Both the position numbers and the translations under genes were made by a program. From Nocardia sp. (GTDB taxonomy: Bacteria; Actinomycetota; Actinomycetes; Mycobacteriales; Mycobacteriaceae), in the NCBI RefSeq assembly GCF_025465275.1, contig NZ_JAODNK010000104.1:1-64000 (forward strand): a stretch of DNA of 64,000 bases. Reading direction: 5' to 3'. Positions 52,003 through 60,630 of the stretch are shown here, piece by piece. Position 1 is the stretch's first letter. Every line of letters starts with the position of its first letter. The notes under the pieces were generated by a model. The model did not search any database. It was not told the origin of the DNA and was given only the letters and a program-made list of their open reading frames with translations.

Positions 52003-52446
52003 ATGGGAGAGCACACATATGAGGTCGAGGTCACGTGGTCGGGCGCGACCACCGACTATCGGTCCTACTCACGCAACCATGCGGTGCTGGCACCCGGTCG
52101 CCCGCCGATTCCCGGGACCGCCGATCCGAAATTCCGCGGCGACAAGAGCCGGTGGAATCCGGAACAGCTGCTGGTCGCAGCACTGTCGGAGTGTCACATG
52201 CTCTGGTATCTGCATCTGTGCGCCGAGGCCGGGGTGGTGGTGACCGAGTACCGCGACAGCGCCATCGGGACCATGGACGACGAGCGGTTCCAGCGCGTCA
52301 CGCTGCGCCCCGCCATCACGGTGACCGAACCCGGCATGCTCGAGACCGCCGAGCGGTTGCACGCCGACGCGCACAAGAAATGCTTCATCGCCAATTCGGT
52401 GAATTTCCCGGTGGGGCACGAGCCGACGATCGTCGCGGGGTCGTGA
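52003..52446 (+). CDS. OsmC-family peroxiredoxin-like protein
   Basis: 147 residues. The two redox cysteines of the OsmC/Ohr fold are at Cys63 (LSECHMLWYLHLC) and Cys127 (HKKCFIANSVNFPV); WNPEQLLVAALS is the typical helix start. It probably reduces organic hydroperoxides with lipoyl-type partners. Transcribed alone, divergent from the zinc-ribbon gene. Confidence 0.9.
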   Translation: MGEHTYEVEVTWSGATTDYRSYSRNHAVLAPGRPPIPGTADPKFRGDKSRWNPEQLLVAALSECHMLWYLHLCAEAGVVVTEYRDSAIGTMDDERFQRVTLRPAITVTEPGMLETAERLHADAHKKCFIANSVNFPVGHEPTIVAGS

Positions 52447-52528
52447 AATCCGGCCGGAGCGGTCAATTTTCACCGTAGGGCGTCAAATACTGACGGTCAG
52501 CGGCGGTTTGTGACCGCTCAGGCCGGTG

Positions 52529-53668
52529 TCATTCAGCCGCCCCGATACTCCACGGATCCGTCCGCACACCCGACATCCGCGTCTCCACCCCCGGTAGCGC
52601 CGCCCGAACAACCCCCTCGGCCTGTGCGCACCAAGGGAATTCGGTGGCCCAGTGGGCGGCGTCGATCAGCGCGGGCCCACCGGCACGCAAATGTTCGTCG
52701 GCCGGGTGGTGGCGCAGGTCCGAGGTGACATACGCGTCGACGCCGAGCCGCGCGACGGTATTCAGGAACGAATCACCCGCACCGCCGCACACCGCCACCG
52801 TGCGAATGATCCGGTCGGGATCACCGGCGGCCCGCACACCCCAGGTGGTCGCGGGCAACCCCGCTCGGACGCGAGCGGTGAACTCGCGCAACGTCTCCGG
52901 GGCAGCGAGCTCGCCCACCCGCCCGATTCCCAGGGTGGACGGCAGCTTCGCACGCTCGGTCACGTCATAGGCCGGTTCCTCGTACGGATGGGAGGCGCGC
53001 AGCGCAGCCAGCACCGCCGTGCGCCGGGCGGGCGGCGCGACGACCTCGAGGCGGTAACCCTCGGAACTGTGCAGTTCGCTGATCGCGCCGAGGGTCGGAT
53101 TCGCACCCTCCATGGGACGGAACTGGCCGATGCCCTCCGCACGCCAGGCGCTGTCCCGATAGTTCCCGGTCGCGCCCGCACCCGCGGCGAAGAGGGCGTC
53201 CAGCACCGACTCTGCATGCGACGTCGGCACCATCACCACCCAGGTATCCAGAGCCGCAAGGGGTTTCGGCTCCAACGGCCCGGTCACCGTCAATCCGATG
53301 GCAGCCGCGAGTGCATCCGAGACGCCCGGATCGGCGGAGTCCGCATTGGTGTGCGCGGTGAACAGCGCGCACCCGGAGCGGATGAGCCGGTGCAGCAGTG
53401 CGCCTTTCGGGGTGCTCGCCGCCACCGTGTCCACCCCGCGCAGCAGCAGCGGATGGTGCACGACCAATGCCTGTGCGCCCCAGGCGATCGCCTCGTCCAC
53501 CACTGCGGCGGTGGCGTCCACGGCGAATAGGACGCGCGACACCGAATCGGCCGGATCACCGCTGACCAGCCCGACCGAATCCCATGATTCGGCGAGCCTC
53601 GGCGGATATGCCGCATCCAATGCCGCCATGACATCGGAAAGTCGTACCGTCTGCGAGCTCGCCGTCAC
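52529..53668 (-). CDS. Nif3-like dinuclear metal protein (GTP cyclohydrolase I type 2)
   Basis: Ortholog of Rv2230c with the same length, 379 residues. VHHPLLLRGVDTVAAS and AHTNADSADPGVSDALA hold the metal ligands, and CGGAGDSFLNTV ... YVTSDLRHHPADEHLRAGGPALIDAAHWATEFPW completes the site. The middle part (about 125-230) is a PII-like insert. Function is unsettled. The start is a GTG with GGAGGAGG ten bases upstream. Confidence 0.92.
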   Translation of the reverse strand: MTASSQTVRLSDVMAALDAAYPPRLAESWDSVGLVSGDPADSVSRVLFAVDATAAVVDEAIAWGAQALVVHHPLLLRGVDTVAASTPKGALLHRLIRSGCALFTAHTNADSADPGVSDALAAAIGLTVTGPLEPKPLAALDTWVVMVPTSHAESVLDALFAAGAGATGNYRDSAWRAEGIGQFRPMEGANPTLGAISELHSSEGYRLEVVAPPARRTAVLAALRASHPYEEPAYDVTERAKLPSTLGIGRVGELAAPETLREFTARVRAGLPATTWGVRAAGDPDRIIRTVAVCGGAGDSFLNTVARLGVDAYVTSDLRHHPADEHLRAGGPALIDAAHWATEFPWCAQAEGVVRAALPGVETRMSGVRTDPWSIGAAE

Positions 53669-53724
53669 CACAACCGAACCTCCTCCGAGACACATTCACC
53701 AATGTCACCCGCAGTGCGGGTGAT

Positions 53725-55074
53725 TCACAGACCGACTTCCCGAATGGCCGCCACCAGCCGATCGACTTCTCCGGCCGGGCGTACCGCCAATCGCAGGAAT
53801 CCCGTTTCCAACCCGGGGAACGTATCACCGCGGCGGACCGCAATTCCCTTGTCGGCAAGCTTCTTTCGCAACAGTTCGGCATCGGGGACCCGAATCAGCA
53901 GGAAAGGTCCCTGCGCCGGTTCGTGCACGTCGATACCGAGTTCGCACAGTCGGGGAATCATGGCACGCCGATTCATGACGATCGCCTCGGCCTGATGCTG
54001 TGATTCGGCGACGGCCGCAGGCGCACTGGTAGCGGTGATCGCTTCCAATTGCAGTGTGCCCAAAGGCCAATGCGGGCGGCCGTGATTCAACCGCGCCAAC
54101 AGCGCCGGGTCGCCGAGCAGGTATCCGCAGCGCAATCCCGCCAGCGCCCAGGTCTTGGTGAGGCTGCGCAGCACCAGCACATCGGAAGACGACTCTCCCG
54201 CAAGGGATTCCGGCTCACCCGGCACGGCATCGGCGAATGCCTCGTCCACCACCACGATTCGGCCCGGTCGCCGCAGTGCCCGCAGGCTCTCGGCCGGATG
54301 CAGCACCGATGTTGGATTGGTCGGATTGCCCACGACCACCAGGTCCGCCGCCTCCGGCACCTGCGCCGAATCCAGCGTGTACGGCGCCTCGAGCACCACT
54401 CGGGCCACCGGAACCCCGCCCTCGCGCAGCGCCAATTCCGGCTCCGTGAACGAAGGATGAATCACCGCGGCAAGTTTCGACCCCAACCGCGGCAACAGCA
54501 CAAAGCCCTCCGCCGCCCCCGCCAGCAGCAGCACCTCCTCGGCCCGCCGCCCGTGCCGCGCCGCGACCGCCGCCCGCGCCGCCCGCTCCTCCCCCGCATC
54601 CGGATACCGCCCCAGCTCCCCGAGCCGCCCGGCCAGCCTTTCCCGCAACCACTCCGGCGGCGCACTCCCCTGCACATTCACCGCGAAGTCGATCATCCCG
54701 GCATACGCCTCGACATCCCCGTGATGCCGCAGCTTCGAGTAGTCGACAGGACTCTCGCCATGATCCAGCCCGACACTTGGTTCGCTCCCAGGTGCGTCGC
54801 CCACCACGGCTGCCGCATCCGCAGCGACGATCCGGTCGCTGCCTGCGGGAGAGTTCGATGTTCGCCCGCGGGTAGACACCGACTCGCCGCCCACCACATC
54901 GGCGGTATCACGGCGAGCACCGACGTCCGTCGCACCGTTCGCCGCGGTGGCCGGGGCCCTGTCCGCGCAGTTCGAGGCGGTACCAGCGACAAGACCGGTC
55001 GCGCGGGCCGATTCACGGCTCGCGGCGGGGTCTGGGTCGCGGCTTTCCGCCGTGTTCTGCGGCACAGCGAACAC
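53725..55074 (-). CDS. cobC: CobC/HisC-like PLP aminotransferase with N-terminal extension
   Basis: Ortholog of Rv2231c, assigned to L-threonine-O-3-phosphate decarboxylase or histidinol-phosphate aminotransferase-like chemistry for cobalamin. FAVNVQGSAPPEWL, GAAEGFVLLPRL, VVVGNPTNPTSVL, VVVDEAFADAVPG and the PLP lysine in SLTKTWALAGLRCGYLLGDP are present. The GTG at 55074 gives 449 residues; the first 110 are Ala/Thr/Asp-rich and not seen in mycobacteria. GTG codons near 54807 would give about 360 residues, near the mycobacterial length, so the start is uncertain. Divergent from ptpA, 34 bases away if the long form is real. Confidence 0.82.
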   Translation of the reverse strand: MFAVPQNTAESRDPDPAASRESARATGLVAGTASNCADRAPATAANGATDVGARRDTADVVGGESVSTRGRTSNSPAGSDRIVAADAAAVVGDAPGSEPSVGLDHGESPVDYSKLRHHGDVEAYAGMIDFAVNVQGSAPPEWLRERLAGRLGELGRYPDAGEERAARAAVAARHGRRAEEVLLLAGAAEGFVLLPRLGSKLAAVIHPSFTEPELALREGGVPVARVVLEAPYTLDSAQVPEAADLVVVGNPTNPTSVLHPAESLRALRRPGRIVVVDEAFADAVPGEPESLAGESSSDVLVLRSLTKTWALAGLRCGYLLGDPALLARLNHGRPHWPLGTLQLEAITATSAPAAVAESQHQAEAIVMNRRAMIPRLCELGIDVHEPAQGPFLLIRVPDAELLRKKLADKGIAVRRGDTFPGLETGFLRLAVRPAGEVDRLVAAIREVGL

Positions 55075-55108
55075 CCTACGTGGCCGGGCTCGGGGCACAC
55101 CGGACAGA

Positions 55109-55600
55109 ATGGCTGTCGTGGGCGAGCTGCATGTGACATTCATCTGCACGGGCAATATCTGCCGTTCTCCGATGGCCGAGAAGATCTTCGCGGCGCATCT
55201 CGAGCAGGCGGGTCTGGCCGATCGTGTGCGGGTGAGCAGCGCCGGGACCGGTAGCTGGCATGTCGGGGACGAGGCGGATCGGCGCACGACCGGCGAATTG
55301 CGTGCGCACGGATATCCGGTCGGGCATGCCGCGGCGGTGATCGGCGACGATCATCTCGACGCGGATCTGCTGGTCGCATTGGATTCCGGGCACGAGCGGG
55401 CGCTGGCGCACCTGGGTGTGCCAGCGGAACGCAGGCGACTACTACGCAGTTTCGACCCGGACGCCGACGGGCCGGATGTGCCCGACCCCTACTACGGCGA
55501 CCAGTCCGATTTCGTCCTGGTTCGCGAACAGATCGAGGCCGCGATGCCGGGCATGCTGGACTGGGTGCACGCACAGCTCGGTGCAGGCGATCGCGCATGA
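55109..55600 (+). CDS. ptpA: Low-molecular-weight protein tyrosine phosphatase
   Basis: 163 residues, equal to M. tuberculosis PtpA. The P-loop CTGNICRS holds Cys13 and Arg19, SAGTGSWHVG follows, and the acid loop DVPDPYYGD has the general acid Asp and the two tyrosines that PtkA phosphorylates in mycobacteria. A ptkA gene, normally upstream, is not present between cobC and ptpA. The ATG at 55109 is preferred over a GTG three codons on. The stop overlaps the next gene (ATGA). Confidence 0.93.
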   Translation: MAVVGELHVTFICTGNICRSPMAEKIFAAHLEQAGLADRVRVSSAGTGSWHVGDEADRRTTGELRAHGYPVGHAAAVIGDDHLDADLLVALDSGHERALAHLGVPAERRRLLRSFDPDADGPDVPDPYYGDQSDFVLVREQIEAAMPGMLDWVHAQLGAGDRA

Positions 55601-56520
55601 GCTCGAAAACCGCACTGCTGCGCCGCCTCACCTTCCTGCTGCGACCGAGCTGGCTGATCCTCGCCGCCGTGGTCGCCGGATTCGCGTACCTGTGCTTCAC
55701 GGTGCTCGCGCCGTGGCAGCTGGGTAAGAACACCACCACCTCCGCGCGCAATCAGCGCATTGCCGATTCGGTGCACGCCGCGCCCCTCGATGTGGGCACA
55801 CTGCTCAGCGGGTCGACCAAGGACACCGAATGGCGGCGGGTCACCGCCAACGGCAGCTACGTCCCCGAATCGACACTGCTGGTGCGCCTGCAGCATCTCG
55901 GCTCCGCGCCCGCGTTCTCGGTGCTCTCGGCCTTCAAGCTGGACGACGGCCGCACCGTGCTCATCGACCGCGGTCTGCTGGCCGCCGTCAACGGCTCGGG
56001 CACACCGCGGGTCCCCGATGCGCCCGCCGGCCAGCAGCATCTGGAAGGGCGGGTCCGGGCCTCCGAAGGCATCATCGACTCCAAGCCACCCATGACCGGA
56101 GACGGCTACCGCCAGGTGTATTCGATCGATACCCAACAGGAATCGACCGTCATGGGCATCCCCCTCACACCACTGCCCACCAATGCCCGCGGCGGCTACC
56201 TCCAGCTCGACGAACACCAGCCCGGCGCCTTCACCCCCGTAGACCTCCCCCAACTGGACGCCGGCCCCTACCTCTCCTACGGCCTGCAGTGGCTGGCCTT
56301 CGGCATCATGGCCCCCCTGGGCCTCGGCTACTTCGTCTTCGCCGAAATCCGCGCCCGCCGCCGCGAACGCGCCGAAGCCGCCCCCACCGAACAACCCACC
56401 CCCACGCTCGAAGCCCGTACTCCCGGCAGTACCCCCGGCAGCCCGACCACGCCTCCCGCCCCCAAGCCTCCGACCAACGAAGCCCGCCTGGCCAGCCGCT
56501 ACGGCGACACCCGCCGCTGA
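55597..56520 (+). CDS. SURF1-family cytochrome oxidase assembly protein
   Basis: Ortholog of Rv2235. 307 residues with two membrane helices (about 19-40, WLILAAVVAGFAYLCFTVLAPWQLG, and about 228-248, QWLAFGIMAPLGLGYFVFAEI) flanking an outside domain (FSVLSAFKLDDGRTVLIDRGLL, YLQLDEHQPG). It helps insert haem a or assemble cytochrome c oxidase. The C-terminal 55 residues are Pro/Thr-rich. Coupled to ptpA. Confidence 0.92.
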   Translation: MSSKTALLRRLTFLLRPSWLILAAVVAGFAYLCFTVLAPWQLGKNTTTSARNQRIADSVHAAPLDVGTLLSGSTKDTEWRRVTANGSYVPESTLLVRLQHLGSAPAFSVLSAFKLDDGRTVLIDRGLLAAVNGSGTPRVPDAPAGQQHLEGRVRASEGIIDSKPPMTGDGYRQVYSIDTQQESTVMGIPLTPLPTNARGGYLQLDEHQPGAFTPVDLPQLDAGPYLSYGLQWLAFGIMAPLGLGYFVFAEIRARRRERAEAAPTEQPTPTLEARTPGSTPGSPTTPPAPKPPTNEARLASRYGDTRR

Positions 56521-56604
56521 CCCCGGCGAACCCCGCCGGCCCGCCGCTGCCCCCGGCGTAACCCGTCCAGCCGTCACATCGACCGCCGAACACAAGCTGT
56601 CCCG

Positions 56605-56964
56605 TCGACGGCACAGCCTGTATCCGAGGCACGCACACCTTGTAGACGCTGTCCCGCTGAGACCCGCGCTGCGCGATCCACCGTTGGGCTCCAAGGCCAT
56701 CCGAGCGCAGCCGCGCAAGGTCCCAACCTGACCGCGATCACCCGAAGCATCGACCGCACAGCCCGTGTCCAAGCCGCACACACCCTGTAGACGCTGTCCC
56801 ACTGAGACCCGCGCTGCGCGATCCACCGTTGGGCTCCAGGACCATCCGAGCGCAGCCGCGCAGGGTCCCGCCCGGCGGCGATCACCCGAAGCATCGGCGG
56901 AACAGCCCGTGTCTCAGTCGTGCACGCCGTGTAGAAGCTGTGCCGCGGGGACACGGGCTGTTCC
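56605..56964. repeat. 144-145-bp tandem direct repeat, about 2.4 copies
   Basis: TGTAGACGCTGTCCC occurs at 56641 and 56786, and TGTAGAAGCTGTGCC at 56930. The stretch with GCGCGATCCACCGTTGGG and CCATCCGAGCGCAGCCGCGC is repeated in full, as is GATCACCCGAAGCATCG. A partial unit precedes the first copy. Confidence 0.8.
56899..56964 (+). terminator. Large hairpin at the end of the repeat region
   Basis: GGAACAGCCCGTGTC (56899-56913) pairs perfectly with GACACGGGCTGTTCC (56950-56964) over 36 bases. It may stop SURF1 transcripts before cobD or be part of the repeat's own structure. Confidence 0.45.
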
Positions 56965-57111
56965 GTCGGGCTGAAATAGCGCCGGAGGGGGAGCGCTGCC
57001 CGACTGGTGCGGCTTACGCGAGTACGGGGCGGATAGCTTGCTTGGGGTGGTCGGCGCCGGGCTTGTGAGGGCGGTGAGGGTGGGACGGGCGGGGGTGGAT
57101 AACCTCGCCGG

Positions 57112-58143
57112 GTGCGTACGGGGACTGCTGTTGCGGCTGGGTTGGTGCTCGGGGCTGCGCTGGATCGGGGGCTCGGGGATCCGCGGCGGGGGCATCCGGT
57201 GGCTGGGTTCGGGTCGGCGGCACTGGCTTTGGAGAAGGTGATTTACCGGGACGGGCGCGGGGCCGGGGTGGTGTATGAAATTGCCCTGGTCGGGGCCGTC
57301 ACCACGCTGGGCATCGGGGCTCGGGCGGCAGTTCGCGGACGACGATCCGGGCGCGACGGGTCTCGCACCGGATCGATGGCGCTCGCCGGGCACAGGCGCT
57401 CGAATGCGGGGCGCGGGCGGGGCAGCGCGGGGCGGGCGGTGGGCGAGATTCTGCTGACTGCGGCTGCTACCTGGACTGTGCTGGGTGGGACCACGCTGGC
57501 GCGGACGGGGCGGGAGATGGCGGATCGGCTGGAGGCGGGGGATGTGGTGGGGGCGCGGGAATTGCTGCCTTCGCTGTGTGGGCGGGATCCGGAGTTTCTC
57601 GATGCGGACGGGCTGGCTCGGGCTGCGCTGGAATCTATTGCGGAGAACACCTCGGATGCGACTGTGGCGCCGCTGTTCTGGGGTGCGGTGGCGGGGGTGC
57701 CGGCGCTGCTGGCTTATCGCGCGATCAATACGCTCGATGCGATGGTCGGGTACCGCAATGAGCGGTACGGGCGGTTCGGGTGGGCTGCGGCTCGCACGGA
57801 TGATGTCGCCAATGTGGGGCCTGCGCGGGTTGCGGGTGTGATAACCACGGTGCTTGCGCCGGTGGTCGGCGGCAAGCCCGCCGCTGCGTGGCGGGCCTGG
57901 CGGCGCGATGGCGGCAAGCACCCCAGCCCGAATGCCGGTGTGGCGGAAGCCTCGATGGCCGGTGCGCTGGGAGTGCAGCTCGGTGGGCTCACGCAGTACC
58001 GGCACGGGATCGAAATGCGGCCCACGCTCGGTGACGGCCCGGCCCCTCGGGTGCGTGATCTGCGCCGCGCGGTCCAGCTCTCCGAGGCCGTGCAATTGGC
58101 GAGCGTGCTGGCCGCAGCGGCGGTTGTGTTCGCCCGCCGCTGA
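57112..58143 (+). CDS. cobD: Adenosylcobinamide-phosphate synthase (CbiB/CobD)
   Basis: Attaches aminopropanol phosphate to adenosylcobyric acid in cobalamin synthesis. 343 residues: LVLGAALDRGLGDPRRGHPVAGFG, SIAENTSDATVAPLFWGAVAG, YRAINTLDAMVGYRNERYGRFGWAAARTDDVANVGPARV and GKHPSPNAGVAEASMAGALG are the family hallmarks, with four to five membrane helices. Starts at GTG. With the cobC-like gene and the RNase H/phosphatase fusion, this gives three genes linked to cobalamin in the same block. Confidence 0.93.
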   Translation: MRTGTAVAAGLVLGAALDRGLGDPRRGHPVAGFGSAALALEKVIYRDGRGAGVVYEIALVGAVTTLGIGARAAVRGRRSGRDGSRTGSMALAGHRRSNAGRGRGSAGRAVGEILLTAAATWTVLGGTTLARTGREMADRLEAGDVVGARELLPSLCGRDPEFLDADGLARAALESIAENTSDATVAPLFWGAVAGVPALLAYRAINTLDAMVGYRNERYGRFGWAAARTDDVANVGPARVAGVITTVLAPVVGGKPAAAWRAWRRDGGKHPSPNAGVAEASMAGALGVQLGGLTQYRHGIEMRPTLGDGPAPRVRDLRRAVQLSEAVQLASVLAAAAVVFARR

Positions 58144-58258
58144 ATCCGGCCCGGCGCTCGGAACGGAACGCGGCAATGTCACAGTGTGTGCGTCTGTTTC
58201 GTCGGTTCGGTGAGTGACTCGTCCGAACGGGCGAGTGGAAACGAACGGTGAGGCGACT

Positions 58259-59227
58259 ATGAGCAGCGACGCACGGCACGGTGCACCCGGTCAGGACGAG
58301 TTGGCGCGCCGGTTCGAGGAGCATCGCGGATATCTGCGCCGGGTCGCCTACAGCACACTGGGCAGTCTCAGCGATGCCGACGATGTGGTGCAGGAGGCGT
58401 GGCTGCGGCTGCAGCGCTACTACGAGACCAGCCCGGACGGCGCGGAGATCGAGAACCTGCGCGCCTGGCTGACCACCGTCACCGGACGGCTCTCCCTCGA
58501 TCATCTGGGCTCCGCGCGCGCCCGGCGTGAACAGTACGTCGGTGAATGGCTGCCCGAACCCGAGATCACCAATTGGGACGACCCGGCCGACCGCGTCACC
58601 CAGGACGAGCGCGTCACCACGGCTCTGCTGGTGGTGCTGGAATCGCTCTCCCCCGCCGAACGCACCGCATTCGTGCTGCAGGATGTCTTCGGTATGACCG
58701 GCCCGGAGGTGGCCGAGGTGGTGGGCCGGACCCCGGCGGCGGTGCGCCAGTTGGCTTCTCGCGCACGCAAGCATGTGGAGTCGGGCACCCCGCGCTTCCC
58801 CGCCGATCGGGCCGAGCACGAGCAGGTGGTGTCGGCCTTCGCCGTCGCCTGGCGCTCGGGCGATCTCAGTGCCCTACTGGGCGTGCTGGATTCGGACGTC
58901 ACCTTCACCTCCGACGGCGGCGGCAAGGTGCAGGCCTTCCTGCATCCGCTGCACGGCTCGGGTTCGGTCGCGGACACGCTGCTCGCCTTCCACCAGTTCA
59001 TGACGAAAACCGGTGGGGCATGGGGCCGTTCGGTGCTGGTCAACGGTCAGCCCGGCCTGGTGGTGTTCGACGGCAAGTTCCTGGGCGTACTCTCGTTCAC
59101 CATCGACAACGGCCGCATCACCAATATCGATGTGGTCCGCAACCCCGATAAGCTGCACAACCTCCCGGCCGCGGCCGACGCCGACTGGACGCTGGGCGAC
59201 CACGCGCCCGCCGGCGACGCGAGCTGA
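58259..59227 (+). CDS. sigJ: ECF41-type sigma factor with SnoaL-like C-terminal domain
   Basis: A 322-residue sigma factor of the SigJ/ECF41 kind. Region 2 (FEEHRGYLRRVAYSTLGSLSDADDVVQEAWLRLQ) and region 4 (LSPAERTAFVLQDVFGMTGPEVAEVVGRTPAAVRQLASRAR) are complete. The three ECF41 marks are visible: WLPEP (97-101), DGGGK (219-223) and NPDKL (295-299). The C-terminal SnoaL-like domain replaces a separate anti-sigma factor. The usual partner gene (carboxymuconolactone decarboxylase, oxidoreductase or epimerase) is not next to it. The ATG at 58259 has GGTGAGG upstream; an earlier in-frame GTG-type start adds 15 residues. Confidence 0.92.
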   Translation: MSSDARHGAPGQDELARRFEEHRGYLRRVAYSTLGSLSDADDVVQEAWLRLQRYYETSPDGAEIENLRAWLTTVTGRLSLDHLGSARARREQYVGEWLPEPEITNWDDPADRVTQDERVTTALLVVLESLSPAERTAFVLQDVFGMTGPEVAEVVGRTPAAVRQLASRARKHVESGTPRFPADRAEHEQVVSAFAVAWRSGDLSALLGVLDSDVTFTSDGGGKVQAFLHPLHGSGSVADTLLAFHQFMTKTGGAWGRSVLVNGQPGLVVFDGKFLGVLSFTIDNGRITNIDVVRNPDKLHNLPAAADADWTLGDHAPAGDAS

Positions 59228-59239
59228 TCCTCATATCGG

Positions 59240-59276
59240 CGGGCCCGCAACCGGATTCGCTCCGGTCGCGGGCCCG
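59240..59276. terminator. Bidirectional terminator between sigJ and ald
   Basis: CGGGCCCGC (59240-59248) pairs with GCGGGCCCG (59268-59276) and, inside it, ACCGG with CCGGT, around a short loop. It lies between two convergent genes. Confidence 0.8.
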
Positions 59277-59289
59277 TCGTCCTACTCGC

Positions 59290-60399
59290 TCAGTGCACTG
59301 CTCGCCCGACGGGGCGCAGGCCGTGGGCGGCGGCGACCTCCGGCGAGCACAGCTGCCCGGCATCGGCCGTAAATCCCCGCGCCAGACCGGGATCGGCGTC
59401 ACAGGCGGCTCGCCAGCCCAGATCGGCGATGGCGTGGGCGTACGGGAGGGTGGCATTGGTGAGCGCCACCGTGGCGGTGTGCGGTACCGCTCCCGGCATA
59501 TTGGCGACGCAGTAGAAGAGCGAATCCACCACGCGGAAGGTGGGTTTCGCGTGGGTGGTCGGATGCGAGCTCTGGAAGCAGCCACCCTGGTCGATGGCGA
59601 TATCCACCAGCACGGAACCCGGGCGCATGCGGGCGACCAGGGTATCGGGCACCAGTTTCGGCGCACGTGCACCCGGCACCAGCACCGAGCCGATCACCAG
59701 ATCCGCGGCCATTACCGCCTTTTCGAGTTCGGCGGTGTTCGAGCCGATGGTGCTGACGCGTCCGCGGAACTGCGCATCCAGCGCACGCAATCGCGGAATA
59801 TTGGTGTCCAGCACGGTGACTCGCGCGCCCATGCCGACGGCGACCGCGGCGGCATTGCTGCCCGCCACCCCGCCGCCGAGGATCACCACATCGGCGGGCC
59901 GTACCCCGGGCACCCCGCCCAGCAGCACGCCCTCCCCGCCCTGCGGTGACATCAACTGGTAGGCGCCGACCTGGGTAGCCAGCTTTCCGGCGACCTCACT
60001 CATGGGTGCGAGCAGTGGCAGCGAGCCGTCCACCGCGCGCACGGTCTCGTAGGCGATGGCGGTGATTCCGGAATGCAGAATCGCCTCGGTGCACTCGCGC
60101 GAGGCGGCCAGATGCAGGAAGGTGAACAGCACCTGACCGGCCCGCATGCGCGAATACTCCGGGGCGATCGGCTCTTTCACCTTCAAGATCAGGTCGGCCG
60201 CACCCCACACCTCGTCAGGGGTGGCCAGCATGCGCGCCCCGACAGCGACATAGTCGGCATCCACGAATCCGGAGCCGATGCCGGCACACGCCTCGATCAC
60301 CACCTCATGCCCCTGCCGCACCAACTCCCCAGCTCCAGCGGGGGTCAGCGCGACCCGAAATTCCTGTTCCTTGACCTCCCGTGGCACACCGATTCGCAT
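59290..60399 (-). CDS. ald: Alanine dehydrogenase
   Basis: Interconverts alanine and pyruvate with NAD. 369 residues against 371 in M. tuberculosis. MRIGVPREVKEQEFRVALTP with Arg15, LILKVKEP with the substrate Lys, FTFLHLAAS with His96 and the NAD motif ILGGGVAGSNAAAVAVGMGARVTVLDTN are present. The ATG at 60399 matches the family start; the frame extends 15 codons further without support. The 231 bases upstream to the next gene show no feature. Confidence 0.95.
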   Translation of the reverse strand: MRIGVPREVKEQEFRVALTPAGAGELVRQGHEVVIEACAGIGSGFVDADYVAVGARMLATPDEVWGAADLILKVKEPIAPEYSRMRAGQVLFTFLHLAASRECTEAILHSGITAIAYETVRAVDGSLPLLAPMSEVAGKLATQVGAYQLMSPQGGEGVLLGGVPGVRPADVVILGGGVAGSNAAAVAVGMGARVTVLDTNIPRLRALDAQFRGRVSTIGSNTAELEKAVMAADLVIGSVLVPGARAPKLVPDTLVARMRPGSVLVDIAIDQGGCFQSSHPTTHAKPTFRVVDSLFYCVANMPGAVPHTATVALTNATLPYAHAIADLGWRAACDADPGLARGFTADAGQLCSPEVAAAHGLRPVGRAVH

Positions 60400-60630
60400 A
60401 CCGCCATCGTGTCCCACACACCCGGCCGCCGCCACGACCGCCACGGCTCGACTTCTGCGGTGAACGCTGGGGCTTCGACTGCGAATGCCAGCCGGAATTC
60501 ACCGAATCCGTGGGAGCACCGCCGGTGTGGATCCCGGCCGAGAGCATGCCGGGATGACATACCGATGATGGGCGTGTGCGCGCTCGGTCACGTGCCGGGC
60601 CGGATACCGGGGCACAGCGTCGTGCAACTG

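Larger units (their letters stand above)
56521..57111. other. 591-bp intergenic region with tandem repeats
   Basis: No supported gene. It holds two full and two partial copies of a 144-145-bp direct repeat and, at its end, a 15-bp perfect inverted repeat (56899-56913 and 56950-56964). The open frames crossing it reflect the repeat, not coding potential. Confidence 0.6.

Noticed and set aside
56605..56964. Tandem repeat as a CRISPR or rRNA fragment
   Set aside because: Units are contiguous 145-bp copies without spacers, and no rRNA signature is present.
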